From assembly GCA_003116995.1 (NCBI GenBank), contig BDSL01000081.1, forward strand, positions 38,501-102,500: 64,000 nt of DNA. Direction: 5' to 3'. The DNA is from Yamagishiella unicocca (lineage: Eukaryota; Chlorophyta; Chlorophyceae; Chlamydomonadales; Volvocaceae). The notes beneath the pieces were generated by a model, which was given only the letters and a program-made list of their open reading frames with translations, ran no database searches and was not told the origin of the DNA. The position numbers and the translations under genes are program-made. Positions 31,957 through 45,300 of the stretch are shown piece by piece; within the stretch, counting starts at the first letter, position 1; each line of letters opens with the position of its first letter.

Positions 31957-33373
31957 AGGCCGCTGCATGGGCTGTTCGTGGGTAATGCGCGTGGGCGATG
32001 GTGGTTTATGTGCCGCTCATCATCGCCGATGGTGGGCTTGGGTGAGCGAAATCGGGACTCAAGTGCGGCGTGTGGGCCGGTTACTATCAATAAATGTTGT
32101 CGGTCCGTGCTTGGGTGCATTTGGTTGCTGGGTCGCAATCGATTACTACATACTATTGGGCCGCAATGGTCCCTAGGTAGGTAAGAGGGCCGCGGACAGG
32201 ACACAGCAGGCTGAGTTACTGAAAGGTAGGCTGGGCGGGCACACGTTATGGTGTCGACGTGTGCAGACGTAATTATGCCATACTGCGTTAGTATCGCAAT
32301 TCCCTATAGTAGCGAACCGCAGGTGTTTGTCAGAATTGGAAACTTTGCGGAGGCACGGCACTTGAGGGGCTGCAGCTCTGAGCGTGTGTTTGCGTCATCC
32401 GTGCGATTTATAATAAGACGTGTATCACGGTGTATCCAGGCTGATGTGGCGACACGTCGTTCGCTTCGTTATCGACGACCTGGGGCCGGGCCAGTAGGTG
32501 CAGCAACTGATGGTTGTGCGCATACCCGTGAGAAACGGGCCTTGCTGCTCCATCCAATTGATACATGTTTGTACTGCGAGCAGGGGGGGGCCGTCGATTC
32601 TGTGGGATACCTGACGACCGCACGGACCTTTCTTGGCGTTCAAAATGGATACCGTAACCGTAATTGCTGGTAGCGGAGTCGAAGTGGTTGTTGTCGTTGT
32701 AACGGTGGTGGTGGTGCTTGGGCGCAACATAAACTTGCTAAGGGCTGGGGCGGAGGATGCGTTCGTGCGCATGTACTCTGGTCCTTACATGACTGGTGTG
32801 TCCTTATGAACATTGGGTACGGGCGTTAGTGATTTGCGTAAGGCCCTCTGATACCCGGCCCATAGGAATAGTAGTACCTGTTACATCGGGCCCTAGACCG
32901 TAAGATAAAGCCTCTGACGTTGTTCCTTGCTGGCCGCCAGCCATTTCTGGAGTCGTAGTGGGTGTGCTTGTTACAGTGGGCTCTTAGTGGAGTCACAGAA
33001 GTAGTACTTGACACAGTGGGCTCACAGTGTGTCACAATGTTGTTGCTTCCGTCCGCCGTCGGCACTGTCGTGCGTGCACTCCAAAATCACGTTATTTAGG
33101 TCGTGTGGGTTTGGAAGTAGCACGGCCACCCATCGATGTATGATACGTGAACTGCGGGCCTTTGATAGATGGCGTCTGTCGGTTGAAACACAGCTACATA
33201 GTGACGCGCTCTGCCTCAATAGATTCACTCTGCACCAACACGGCTGACTTTCTTGCCGCGGTAGCCGCGTGCGCTGTCAGGCACCGGCTGATTGTTTACC
33301 TTTGGTCTGGAGAGAGCGGGAAACCAAAACGTTCTCCCCCACGTTTGGCTCATGGGTAAGATACAATGTGGTC
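31957..33373. other. Convergent 3' intergenic region
   Basis: About 1.4 kb between the stop codons of the 26433 gene (plus) and the oxidase gene (minus). No recognisable coding domain. TGTAA candidates: plus strand at 32698-32702, minus strand at 32971-32975. Otherwise I see nothing in it. Confidence 0.55.
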
Positions 33374-36300
33374 CTAATACCTGAACCGCGCCAAAGCTTC
33401 AGAGTGGCCAGGCCTCCCTGCCGGATCAAAGCGGAACGGCAGCAGCTCGTCCCAACCGCCATCATCGCCCCCAACTGAATGGCCCGCTGCTGGAGGAAAG
33501 GCCGTCGGCGCTCCCGCCGCCATGCGCGCTATCAGCTGGCCGATGCCTGAGCTCATTTTAAACCCGTGGCCCGAACAGGCGGAGCACAGGATCACCTAGT
33601 GGGTTTGGGGACGGGGGGCGTTGAATGAGTCATGCAGGGGTGAAAGTTTGGCAAAAAATCGAATTATTTAAAAAGCGCACGGCATGGTACGGAGGTACGG
33701 TACCTATAACGGCATGGGCAACAACCAGCGAGCAACATGGTCGTGGGTCGTTTTGCCTGCAGCTGCGGTGGTCAGCATCCAGGGAAGCGGACTCCGGGTG
33801 CTTCATTTGCTGGCTAGCTATCCAGCTGCGGCTTGCAACACGCGGCTCAGCCGACGGAGAGACCCACCGACCCATCCACGCCCGCACCTTGGGGCTGTCG
33901 TTTCCGACCTCGATCAAGCTAGAAAACAGCGTGCCCTGCACCTCATGGCTAGTGAGGACCCTACCCGTCCTTATGGGCGGGCTGTACCTTAACAGTTCAC
34001 GTACATCAGCCGTACCGTGCCGTACCTGCGGGTGCCGCGGGTGGCGGTCCACCAGGAAGTGCCCGTCGGGCGTGTTGGTAAAGAAGCAGGTGCTCGCAGA
34101 CAGCATAGGACCCCGGCCCGCAGCCGGGAAGTACGACGACACGCCGGCCCGAAGTGCCGCCTCGTCGTCGGCGTCGGCTGTACGGCGTACGGAATCCACG
34201 GCTGCGGGATCGCGGATCTCCTCACGCAGATGGCGATACAGGCCGATCTTAAATCCTGGAGGGAGGCCCGGGCCGGGGCGAGGCGGGGCGGGGCCGGGGC
34301 GGGGCGGGCAACGAACATCACTGGACTTCTACCGGGGCACATACGGTATCAGCGTTAATATGGAGGCGAAGTCAAAGCACACAGTTTTCGTCGCCGCCAC
34401 TAGTCTTCCATTATCAATTCTCTCGTCCTGTGCCACTATGCGCGTATCCTCACCACCCACACACCCGGCTGGTCCCCGTGCTCTGGGAAGCCGTAGTAGG
34501 CGGCGCCTCCCTGCGTCTCCTCCAGGACAAACACGGGGAAGCTGCTGGGCGCGAAATGGAGCCGGGAGGCTGCTGCGGGAGGGCGTGTCGCAGATGGCCC
34601 AGTTAGGACATGCGCTGCCTTGGTTGGGGGATACATGTGTTAGCATGTGATAGCGACATGGGCCTTACAGGCGTTCAACCCTGTGTAAGGCGAAGGGCCC
34701 CCCCTTCCCCTGTCAACTGGTGTGTCTTGGAAAGGACATGTACGATTTGAGGTACGGCCGGCAGGAGATGGACCCACCATCGATGTCGAACCAGCCAACC
34801 ACCTGGCGCTCTGGAATACACAAGTCCTGCGGCCGACAATGTTACGAATGGGTGGGGTACGGCAGATCGTACACCATTGGGGGCCGCATTTGGGTCGCTC
34901 CACGTGGATCACTTTCAACTGTCATGGCGATGCATCCCAGCAGCCAGCGATGCTTACCGACAGCTCCGGAACCATCTGGCCTATCCACGGCCCCGGCGCC
35001 AGCACCGCCGCTGCGGCTGTGATGGTCCGCTGATGACCACGCTCATCACTCGGCGATGACGATGACGAGTCCTCCGTATTGCTGCCCTCGACGCCTCCAG
35101 CAGGTGCCGTGATGCCGTCAGTGGGCCTTATGGTGATGGTGACCGGCGACTCCGGCGAGCTGCCCTCCACCCCCCACGACACCACCGTCTGGCCCTCCAG
35201 CACCTCAGCCCCCAGCCGCTGCGCTAGCCCCACGTGAGCCTGCACGATGCCGCACGTGGGCGTCGTACAGGGGGAACGGGTATGCAACCAAGCCACGGTT
35301 CTGTAAGTACGTGTTTTGGCGATGAGCTTAATAAGGCAAGAAGGAGCCGGAGCACCCGCTTGCGCCCACACCCGCTCGCCAAGAAGGAGCCCGGAGCACC
35401 GATCAAAACCCGTGCGCTCCTGGCAAGTCCTTACCCAGCCCTTGCGGCCGTTGGCCGAAAGACCGGAGCACCGATCAAAGCCCGTGCGCTCCTGGCAAGT
35501 CCTTACCCAGCCCTTGCGGCCGTTGGCCGAATCAAGTCCCCACGCTCCCCCGCTCCGGCGCCGGCATCTCAAACTCCTCCCCGCCTCATCCAAGTCTCAT
35601 CCTACCACGTCCACCGGGCCGCACCTGTACGATGCGCTCCGGAGCCAGCACGCCGCCATCCGGCTGGTACAGCGCCCGCCAGTGCTCCGGAACCCGGTAG
35701 GCTGCGCAGTCGTACAGTCAGCGCCAGAAAGTGCTGCGCCATGACGGCGCTGCGGCTCACCCCGATCAGCCCCAGCCCAACCCAGCAGCCCCAGCAGGAG
35801 CCACTCACCCGGGAAGCGCACGTTAAGCGCCGTGCCTGTCAGCACCTCGTGCTGCCGTATGGGGGCGCGGCGGGGCGGGTGCACGTGGGATGATGTGTTT
35901 CACTAGGAGCAGCCCTCGAGTGTTCCTGCTCTAGTCTTCGCCAAAGCCAGCCGCCTCAGCCCGGGTCCCATACTGATAAGGCCCTCCGGTCAGGGCCCTT
36001 TGTGCGCGGGTACGACCGACCCCGGCCAACAGGGGCGACCAACGGTGCAACGGTCCCGACATCGCGATATGAACACCAGCACACATACGTCCCTTCGGAA
36101 CCTCTTCATCACTGCAAAAGCAAACCTCTAACGAGTATCCACGGCTCCCCCACCGGGCCCTGCTGACGCACGGGTCTGCCCCACTCACCTCCAGTCCGTG
36201 CACCCGGGCCGACTCCAGCGCCCGCTCAAACACGGAACCCACATCCAACATGCCGGTCCGCATGAACAGTGGCTCAGTGAGAGGGCCCTGAAGAAGCAAT

Positions 36301-38336
36301 GAAGACCGGTTGGATTAGCCTGTGACCCAGTCGATGCCGATTTCCGGTGCACGAAATGGAAGTGAGAGGGTGTAAACGCGCAGCAGCTGTGACTGGTTGC
36401 GGACAGGGTGCGCTCATCGGCTCGCGGCGCCACCGCAATGGTTCTTCAAGGGGACAAATCTTCCAGCTCCGATGAAACTGAAAACACCAACGGCACGAGT
36501 GACCAACGATAGCAGGTTGGGCGGCATGAATAAGAAGGCCACGGCCCTTCATGCCCGACAACGTTGAGCGCCCACACCCCAGAACAACGAAACTATTCGC
36601 CGGCGTAGTTTCCGTCCTCCGTCTTCGACGTCGTGTAAACGGGCTTTCTCGCCATCCCGCAGATTAACACACACAGGGTGCCGTACCACCTGAACGTCCG
36701 CCAGCTCGTCCTGCAGCTCCAGAAACAGGCGGTAGCTCCGCTTCTGCGCGTGAGGAGAATGGTTGACGACTGATTGAATTGTGAGAGCTGCATCATTTAT
36801 GGCACAGATACGGCAATCGTCTACCCGGGCTCAAACCGCCGATGGGCAACCGACCCTAAAACATTCACGTGGGTTCCACTCACCAGGAGCGGGCCGTACT
36901 GCAGGCCCTCAAAGTACGCCATGCGGATGATACGAGAGGCCCCATGAGAGGAGCCCAGAGCGTGACCCACGGGTCGGTGCCGCTCGATCCCGATGACCTG
37001 CGGCCGAGGTTTGAGTCCAAGCCAAAAACAAGGTGCAGCAGCAGCAGCAGCAGCAGCAGCATCCGCAGCAGCAGCAGGGACGGTAACCGCGCCAGCCCAC
37101 GAAACCGGAGTCATGGGAGGCGGCACGCTGCCGGTGGGTCGCTGGAACCGCTTCTGCGGCCTAGACGTGGACCGATGTGGCCATGGAACGGTGGAAGCCA
37201 TGCCGTCCTAGCATATCAAAGTTAGAAGGGGCGGCGGCAGCCGCAGGGACGATGGACTGCACCTCGAACATGACACCGCTCCCTGGATCGCGTAAGGCAT
37301 GGGTCGCACACCGAATGCGCCCAACCGAGGGCCCCTCGGTTCCTTCCCCTCGGCCCCTTCCTCTCGGTTCCTTCCCCGCTGCCCCTTCCTTCCGGCAACT
37401 ACCCACCTTGAGCCCCGCCTTGGCCAGGTGATACAGCACCGAGCTGCCGTACGCGCCCAGCCCCACAACCACGGCATCGTAGCTGGGGGCCCGCAGGGGG
37501 CATTAAGGTGGGTACGAGAGGAAACCCGTGTGTCGGCAGGGGAGGTAGGTTTTACAAGCACAAACACAAACACAAACACAATCGTTCCACGGTTCCTGAT
37601 GACCCGCTGTGAGCGCCTTCGGCTCAGCCGGCTGGACGGCTGTTTGTGAGGAAAGCCCCTGTGTCAGCTCATAAAGTTGGTGCGGCAGCGTGCTCTCAGC
37701 CCGCTTGCAGACCTCCTTTACGCACCTTCACATATCCCGCGTTTGGTCCCACAATCCCACAGATCCCACAGATCCCTCTGTCTCCTGTGTCCTCTAGGGC
37801 CCCTAGGTCCCCTAGGTCACTCACTGGGTTCCCTTCCTATCAGCGGTGCCGCCACTGCCGCTGCCGTCGCTCCGACCCACATCACCGCTGACGGGGACGC
37901 TCCGACCCACATCACCGCTGATTGGGACGCTGCGACCCACGTCGCCGCTGACAGGGCCGCTCCGACCCACATCGCCGCTGATGGGGCCGCTCCGACCCAC
38001 ATCGCCGCTGATAGGGCCGCCGCTGAACTCGGCCTGATCACCCCGGCCAACATTGCCACCCCGGATGTCCGCCTCAGTTGTCCCGGTGCTCAGCGCCCGC
38101 CACAGCTGCTGCTGCCCGCCCCACTGCTGCCGCCCGCTCCATTTTCCAGCCGGGAATCGCGATGCATGGAAGCGCTGGGTAGATGTTGCGGACACGTGTG
38201 CTGTTGCAGTTGCCGTGGTCGCGGGGCACCCCAACAGCGCCGCCCGCGAGCTCGTCCCACTCACCGTTGGCGCTGCCGCCGAGGTGAGGCGCAGGAGGCC
38301 GACCGCAGTGCCAGCTGCAGGCCTCGAAAGCAACAT
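33374..38336 (-). CDS. Sarcosine/pipecolate oxidase-family flavoenzyme
   Basis: FAD enzyme of the monomeric sarcosine oxidase, N-methyltryptophan oxidase and PIPOX family, which oxidises N-methyl or cyclic amino acids and makes H2O2. Exon blocks, 5' to 3': 38336 (MLLSRPAAGTAVGLLRLTSA), possibly about 38110-38060, 37491-37408 (AVVVGLGAYGSSVLYHLAK, the Rossmann motif), about 37000-36892 (LGSSHGASRIIRMAYFEG), about 36740-36690, 36288-36191, about 35865-35815, about 35715-35630, about 35250-34955, about 34830-34775, about 34570-34475, about 34250-34045 and 33593-33374. The block STCFFTNTPDGHFLVDRHP carries the Cys that in bacterial monomeric sarcosine oxidase binds FAD covalently; VILCSACSGHGFKMSSGIG matches the family C-terminal motif. 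The basic N-terminal extension, free of acidic residues, looks like a mitochondrial or plastid presequence; the protein ends ARFRY with no peroxisomal SKL-type signal. Substrate not determinable here. Confidence 0.85.
35392..35531. repeat. 72-base tandem duplication
   Basis: Two near-identical copies beginning CCGGAGCACCGATCAAA, in the intron of the oxidase gene between the blocks near 35630 and 35250. Confidence 0.9.
37868..38025. repeat. 30-base minisatellite, five copies (locus 1)
   Basis: Unit contains CTCCGACCCACATCGCCGCT. Lies in the oxidase gene between the presequence exon and the Rossmann exon. The same unit recurs at 41168-41373 in the neighbouring gene. Confidence 0.95.
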
Positions 38337-39308
38337 GGCTAGCCCCCTTAGTCCTTCAGCAGCAGCCTAGGGAGAGCGGGGCAGGTTGCGATGTGGGGCC
38401 AGGGCGTGACGGCCTCCAGCATTTGAGGTGGGAAGCTTACTGGCGGCACGAAACCAAGTAGTGAGTCCGCGTTCAGTTATCTGATCACGTGGGTGAGACG
38501 GAATGCGAGGCAGTGTGCAGAATAGAGGTACAGGGGTGCTGCGGATAGGGCCACACCCACAACTTTCGAACCCCAACTCGTCACTTTCTTAGTTCACGTA
38601 ACATTTCAAACTCAAAAGCTTACATTCGACGGCCATCCTCGTTGTTTGCACGGAAGGAGGTCCCGTACTGTTAGTACGGCCCGACAGCAACGCGGAAAGC
38701 CAGATCGCGGCCTTGTATGTATGTATTTTTTGCGACTGACGCCCTATGCAGACCACAACTATAAAGATAACATTCTATCGCCTTGATTACAGAAACTCAT
38801 AACCGCACAGGTGGAAACTGTGAACGTGCCGGATGGAATGCGGTAGAATTCCCTGTGCTGTAAGGGGGCAACGTCTTATTGAATCTAGCTTTAACCAAGG
38901 CAGCGAGCAATAACGTCTGGGCGCATACAGCCGCATGCGAGCTGCCCAACTCGCATCCGAGGCGCCTCCCATTTCCTCGCCGGGACTGAGTATATTAGGG
39001 ATATCTACAGAGCATAGTAATCGCAAAATTAAAACCGTCAATATTTGCCGGTGTAAGCTGGCTTCGCCCTACCGGTGACCAATCCTCGGGTTTGCTTAAG
39101 GCAAGCCGCAAGATACATGGAGGTTGAGGCGTACGATGAACATGATGAGGGGTAAGCAGCGCTATCTGGGTTGTGCGATGCTGGCAGCGTTTACCGAGGC
39201 AGACGAAAGCGCTTGTCCAGTTAACAGTCGCCGTGAACCCTCCCTGCCGGCTTTCAGCATGGTGTTGCCGATGAAATTTTGAATGAACAAAATTTGACTC
39301 TAACCCAA
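38337..39308. promoter_or_regulatory. Divergent promoter region, oxidase / F-box-LRR gene
   Basis: About 970 bases between divergent start codons, more AT-rich than the genes on either side. No coding domain seen; specific promoter elements cannot be assigned. Confidence 0.5.
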
Positions 39309-42300
39309 ATGACGCCAAAATTGCTCACCGACGTGCCAGCTGCTGACGTAGCTGGAGCCTACCTCAGTTCCCACATCGAGCCTTCCCCCTCCCCTATTGC
39401 CCGCCCTAGCCACGCATTCCTAACTTCTTCATCCTTAGGACATGTAACTCCGTCCCAGCTCTCATTCCCAAAGCACTCACCCAGCACTCGCCTGCCCATC
39501 GCGTCACGCCCTACGACCGACAGGGGCCTTCACCGCAGCGACAGCTACAGCAGCTCGGCGCCCTCCCTGCCGCCAATGCCGTCCGGCAGCAGCAGTGACT
39601 TCAGCGACCTGATGGAGGCGTGGGAGGCGGAGCTGGGGGCGCGGGAGGCTACGGGGCCAGCCGGCAGCACCGCTGCCGGAGGGCCGTCGCAAGGGGGACC
39701 TCCCCCTTCCGCAACCGCGTTGTCGACACCGGCTTTGGCTCGGTCTCGGACGTCTGTTGCGATCAGCCCGCTGACACCGCCGCTGCCGTCGCGGCGGCCG
39801 CTAACGACCAGCCTGGCGGCTGGACGTGGGGGCGCCTGCGGCTCCGCCGGCGCCAAGGGGCGCGCTGAGGCTGGCAGCGGGAGCGGCGGCTCAGCGCCCG
39901 GCAGCCCCAGCGGGGGTACCGGGTTGCAGCGGCGCCGGGCGGCGTTCATTGCGGGCAGCATCAGCGTGTCGCAGCGCAAGCTGGAGGCCGTCAGGTGTGG
40001 ATGCGGGATGCGGGTGTCAGTGGGGGCGCGGGTGCGGGGCAGGAAGGGCGGGCAGAGCCTCGTGTGCCCTCGGCACTGAAGGGGATCTGGGTTTCCGTTT
40101 CTGTTTCCGTTTCTGTTCCCGTTGGGGAAGATGGCTGCGGCTAGCTGGGTCAACCTGCCTACACCCTGCCGGCCCTCCTCGCCCCGCCCTCCCCCCCGCA
40201 GCCCCCCAGCCCGGGACATCTTGCTCACCCGCCTCCCCGCAACGGCACTGGCCCTCATCGTGCCCGCGCTGCCGCCCGCCACCCGCGCCGCGCTCCGCTG
40301 CGCTAGCAAGGGGCTGCGGGCGCTGGTTGACAACCACACCAGGTCGCTGACTCTGCGGCCGGATAGAAGGGTGGCGGAGGCGTTGGGCAAGAGTAAAAGC
40401 AAGGTGGGGTGTTATGAGGGCACACACACGGCGTGCATTACCGGAATGGGGTTGAGACTTGAGAGGTGTAAGGGTAGATGCTCCTGGCATTATTCGACGA
40501 CATGACGCCAAGCGCCGCGTCCCCATCCGTCGCAGGCCTTCACACTCTTTCCGGCGCTGCGCCACGTCACGGTCGTACTGGCGGGCAGCTGCAGCGGTGC
40601 CACCGGCCCCAGCACCCCGCCACCTGCCTCCGCCGCGGCGGCATCAGCAGCAGCAGCAGCGGCTGCGCTGTCCGCGACTCACCTGCACGGCCCCAACGCA
40701 GGTGCCGGCGGCAGCGGCGGCAGCCGTCGCCTTGCTGGCGGCTCCGCCGCCTCCTCCCCTGGCAGTGCCGCCGGCGCCTCCAGCCCTCCCCTGCCACTGC
40801 TTCCTTTGAGCGCCTGGCTGGTGGTGTGCGGCACCGCCAGCTGCCTGACCTCCCTGGAGCTGCACGTGGGCGATGTGGTACTGCTTGAGGATATGGCGCT
40901 CAGCGTCACGCACCCGCACCTGCAGGTGGGTAGAGGCGGAAGCACCTACAGATGGGTAGGGGCGGAACCACCTGCAGGTGGATGGGTGGGTGGGTGGGTG
41001 TGGCAGCGGAGCGAGCAAAGGGAGAGGAAGGGATGAGGATGTGACATAGGTGCCGCACCGCCGGGCAAGGTTGCCCGGTAGTACAGCGATGAGCGGCAGA
41101 TCCTTGCCCCAGCCGCTCCCCTGCGCGGAGTACTAGGGGAACTCGTCCGAGAGGGGTGCGGCGGGGGACGCTGCGACCCACATCGCCGCTGATTGGGACG
41201 CTCCGATCCACATCGCCGCTGATGGGGACGCTCCGACCCACATCGCCGCTGATGGGGCCGCTCCGACCCACATCGCCACTGATGAGTGCGCTCCGACCCA
41301 CATCGCCACTGATGGGGCCGCTCCGACCCACATCGCCACTGATGGGGCCGCTCCGACCCACATCGCCGCTGATGTCCCCAACCAACCCTACTGTTGATCC
41401 CCCCGTTATCGTGCCTGGTGTAATCTGAGCCCCACCGCCGCATCATCTGCTGAACACTCCCCTCACCGTCGCAGCGGCTGGACCTCCACATTGGCCGCAT
41501 CGGCTTCCCACACGCATCGCCGCCGGTGGTGCAGTTCATGCTGGGCATGCTGACCGGGCTGCGCCACCTGCGCATGAGCTGGGCCGGGGGCCCGGGCGGA
41601 GGCGGAGGCGGCGCAGGGGCGGGGGCGGGGGCAGGCGCCGCAACGCTGGCGTCCTTGGCACACGGCCCTCGGCGGCTGTTCCTGGACGGGCGGCCGCGGC
41701 TTGGGGCGCTGCTGCTGGCGACGCTTGCGGACCTCACACATCTGGAGAGCCTGGAGCTGCAGGTGGGGTGGGGGCAGAGGGGAGAGCCGTGGATGCCAGG
41801 AAAAACCGTTTAGGACAGACGTTTGAGATGCATGCTGGAGAACTGGGTTGGGGATACGAGGGGAGGTGGGGGTAGAGAGCAGAGCCGTGGGTCGACACAT
41901 ACGAGTGACGCTGCAGGTGGGTAGCGTAGAAGGGGCTAGAAACACGTGTTGGTGTTAGGAGCGAGCCAAAGGATGTGATAGGCTAGGATACGACTGGTGT
42001 GGGACGGGTGCAGGTGGGTGGGAGGGTAGGTAATTTGCGTCTAAAATCAGGCATTGGTGGCGAAGCAACGGGACGGCGAGCGGACGAGCGATGGTGCGGG
42101 GTCGCATGTCTGAACTGGGATATCGCTAGTACTTCAGCAAACGTGTCAATTGGTGGGCTTGGCGAAGTGGTGGGTCGGTTTGGCGAAGTGGTGGGTGGGC
42201 TTGGCGAAGTGGTGGGTCGGTGTCAGGGACATTGTCGAGCTCCACGTTTGGATGCTGGCCGGTATCAAGCGGCCGTGGGGCTACGTTGTGAGGCTAATGG

Positions 42301-45300
42301 GTGCACGCCGTACCCCGTACGGATGCACGTGATAGCTGGCCACCGTGGTGGTCGTGGTCAACTAACGCACGTGAGGGTCCTTTCGGCCTTCCCCAGCCGC
42401 TGCAGTGGCACACCCCCCACCGCACAGCACGCCCTGACGATGCCGGGCCTGGCTTGATCTCCCCCACCGGCCAACCGTAGCCCCCCAACCTCATTCCCTT
42501 GCCCGCCCTCTCTGCCCCCTCCCGCCCTCTCTGCCCCATCCCGCCCCCTCTGCCCCTCCCGCCCCCTTTGCCCCCTCCCGCCCTGCCCCCCAGGGCTTCC
42601 TTATCGACACGGAGGGCCATTCGGTGCTAGCCCGCCACTGGCCGGTGTTGGCGGGGCGGCTGCAGCGGCTGGTGCTCAGCAGGCTGCACCTCATGGTGCC
42701 AACAACAACACCGCCGGTGGGGGCGGCAGGCGGACCGGGGGTCGGGGCCCGGGGGGTTTCACCAAATACCTTCACCAAATATCTTCACCAAGTACCTTAC
42801 CTTGCACTGCCCTCCCCGCTTCCTCCGCCTCTTCCTACTCCTCCTTCCTCAGGGCCAGCAGCTGGGTGAGCTGGTGGCGGGGTGCTGGCGGCTGCGGGAG
42901 CTGCACGCGGACCTGTGCCTGCCGGCAGCCGCGGGGATGCCCGGAGTGGGTGCGGGGGGCCCGGGCGGTGCGGCCGCAGCAGCGCTGCTCATCAGCCTCA
43001 TGTACGCCTCAAGGGACGTACGGGCGGTGCGGCCGGAGGTGCGACCGGGGACGGCGAGGGCCGGGTTGCAGGTTGTGGGACTGGACTTGCTTAGCTTCCG
43101 CACCTAGGTTGAGGAGCGGCGGTAGGGTTTGCTAGTCTGCGGCGGTGGCGGTGGCGGCTGGTTTCGATGACTGGGGAGGATGCGACTGGCGGCTGGTTTC
43201 GGGGCGGAAGACAGCGCAGGGTCTCCGCAGCATCATCGCTGTGCAGGCGCCAGGGGAAAGGTGCACCCAAAACTCACGCACCGAAGACCCTGACTGGCAC
43301 CTTTCCGTAGTCCTTCACGCCTCCCCCCGACCCTCGCTTCTTGCTGTGAACCAATCAACCAATGTCTTCCCCCCCCCCGCAGCTCCTCCCCTCCTCCCTG
43401 ACCCGCCTGGCGCTGCCCGGTGTGTGTTTCTCGGGCCCTGACGACCTGGAGCCCCTGTCGCGGCTGCGGTGCCTCACCAGCCTGGAGGTGTGTGGGGGGG
43501 GCGGCCGGGGGATGCTGGGGACGAGGTAGGTGGGAAGAGTCTGTCCCTTATGTACGTCTAAAACACGTGGCGGCTTTGTTGGGTGGGTGGGTGGGTGGGT
43601 GCGGCACAGCAACGTGAGTGATGCATAGGGGGCAATACAACGTAGTGTCGTGGGGTTGGGGTCGGAAGTTGACGAAGCAGGCGCTAGCCATGGCCAGTCC
43701 CATAGCCTCAAGCTAGCTGTAGTGCGTGCCTCTGCCCTGGTGCCCACGTCGTCACAACCACCTGGCAGACGCCTCCTGACCGCGGCGGCTCCTCAAACCC
43801 ATCCCTGCCCCGCTGCCCGATCCGTACCAGGTGACGGCGCTGGGCGCTGGCGCATCGGCACACCTTCCCGCACTGCAGGTGCGGAGTCATTGCTTTGCGT
43901 GTACCTCATTGTATCTTTCCTATGTGTGCACCTCATTGCATGTGTGCATCGCACGGTACGTGTGCACCGCACTCTAGGTGTGCACCGCACTGTACTCGAT
44001 TATCTCGTGGATCGCATGGGATCCGATGATTCGGGAAAGTATTCGGTATCCTGAAGCTATGCTTGCCCCGCTGCGCGCTGTGTGTCCCTCAGTCCGTCTC
44101 AGCGGCGCTCGCTTGGGTTTAAGGGGCGCCTCCTGTTCCTCCCTACGTATCACACAGGAACTGCGGCTGGTTGACTGCTGCTGGCGGCAGCTACTGCAGA
44201 TGCTACCGTGGAAGACCCACCAAGCTACATCTACCGCAGCCTCCACGTCAACATCCGCTGCGGCGCCTGCAGCGGCTGCTCATCCCACTGCTCAGCCAGC
44301 AGCAGCGGCAGCAGGGAATGGGGCGGCAGGGGCCCCAATTGGCGCTTGGGTGGCGGCAGCAGGTCCCGATCTGGCGGTGCCGGGGGGTGCGGGACCGGCA
44401 GCGGCAGCAGGGGCCCACAGCAACGCCAGCCTGAGCCCACCGATAACCCCACCTGGGGCCGAGGGGCTGCCGGGCGGAAGGGCGGGCAGCAGCCCTGCCG
44501 GCCGCGGCCCCGGCGAGCAGCAGCTTCGGCTTTTGGAGGTGAGAGCGGCTGCGTTAGAGGGGCCAGGTTTCGGGGACCCTGCACGCTCCCTTGCTGTAGG
44601 CATGCAGCTTGAGCGCAGGCCGCCACGACCGGTACCCACCGAGGTGACGTGACGCTGCGACGACCGGGAAACGGCCCAGGGGACCGTGAGACCGATTCCG
44701 TTGGGGCCGCCATGCTGCTGCGAAGCCGCTGACACGTGCTGTGGCCCCGCTTGGCTGCGTCAGGTGATGATATGTGAGCGGCTGGACGACTGGCACCCGC
44801 CGGACAGGGGGCTCCTGGCCAAGGTGGCCAAGGGGCTGATGCCGCTGGTGGACGGGAGCTGCCGGGTGCGGCTCAAGGTGCGTTGGGGAGACGGGGGCGG
44901 GCTATAGGGCCCCGGGCGGTAGCTGGTGGGCCCCTGCGTTGCTGCCGTCCCAGCTCCTTGGCCCTGGCCCCTGTACGCCCTTTTTATGATGTAGTCGTAC
45001 AGGTTTTTGTTGCTGCTTCAAGTTTTGACGGGTTCCTGCTAGTTGCTACTGCCAAGTTCCCGGTTGCGGTCCTGCGCCCCCCAGGTTGCTCATGACGCCC
45101 AACCGCACATATGGAATGAGAGCGATGAGGACGGGAAGCCCTGGGAGCCAGTGGTGAGGATCGTTGACGACGTGTTGACCGGAGATCGTACAGGGCCCTG
45201 CGCGACCATCCCCCGCACGGCGCCACACCCCGTGTGCACGGCGCCATACTGGTAGCTTTTGTACTGTTCGGCTTGATTCCACGGCAGCCCAGGCGCGCTG

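Noticed and set aside
33630..34045. Extension of the oxidase open frame beyond RHPRHPQ
   Set aside because: Family alignment goes directly from RHPRHPQ to VILCSACSGHGFK at 33593, so this stretch is an intron that happens to stay open.
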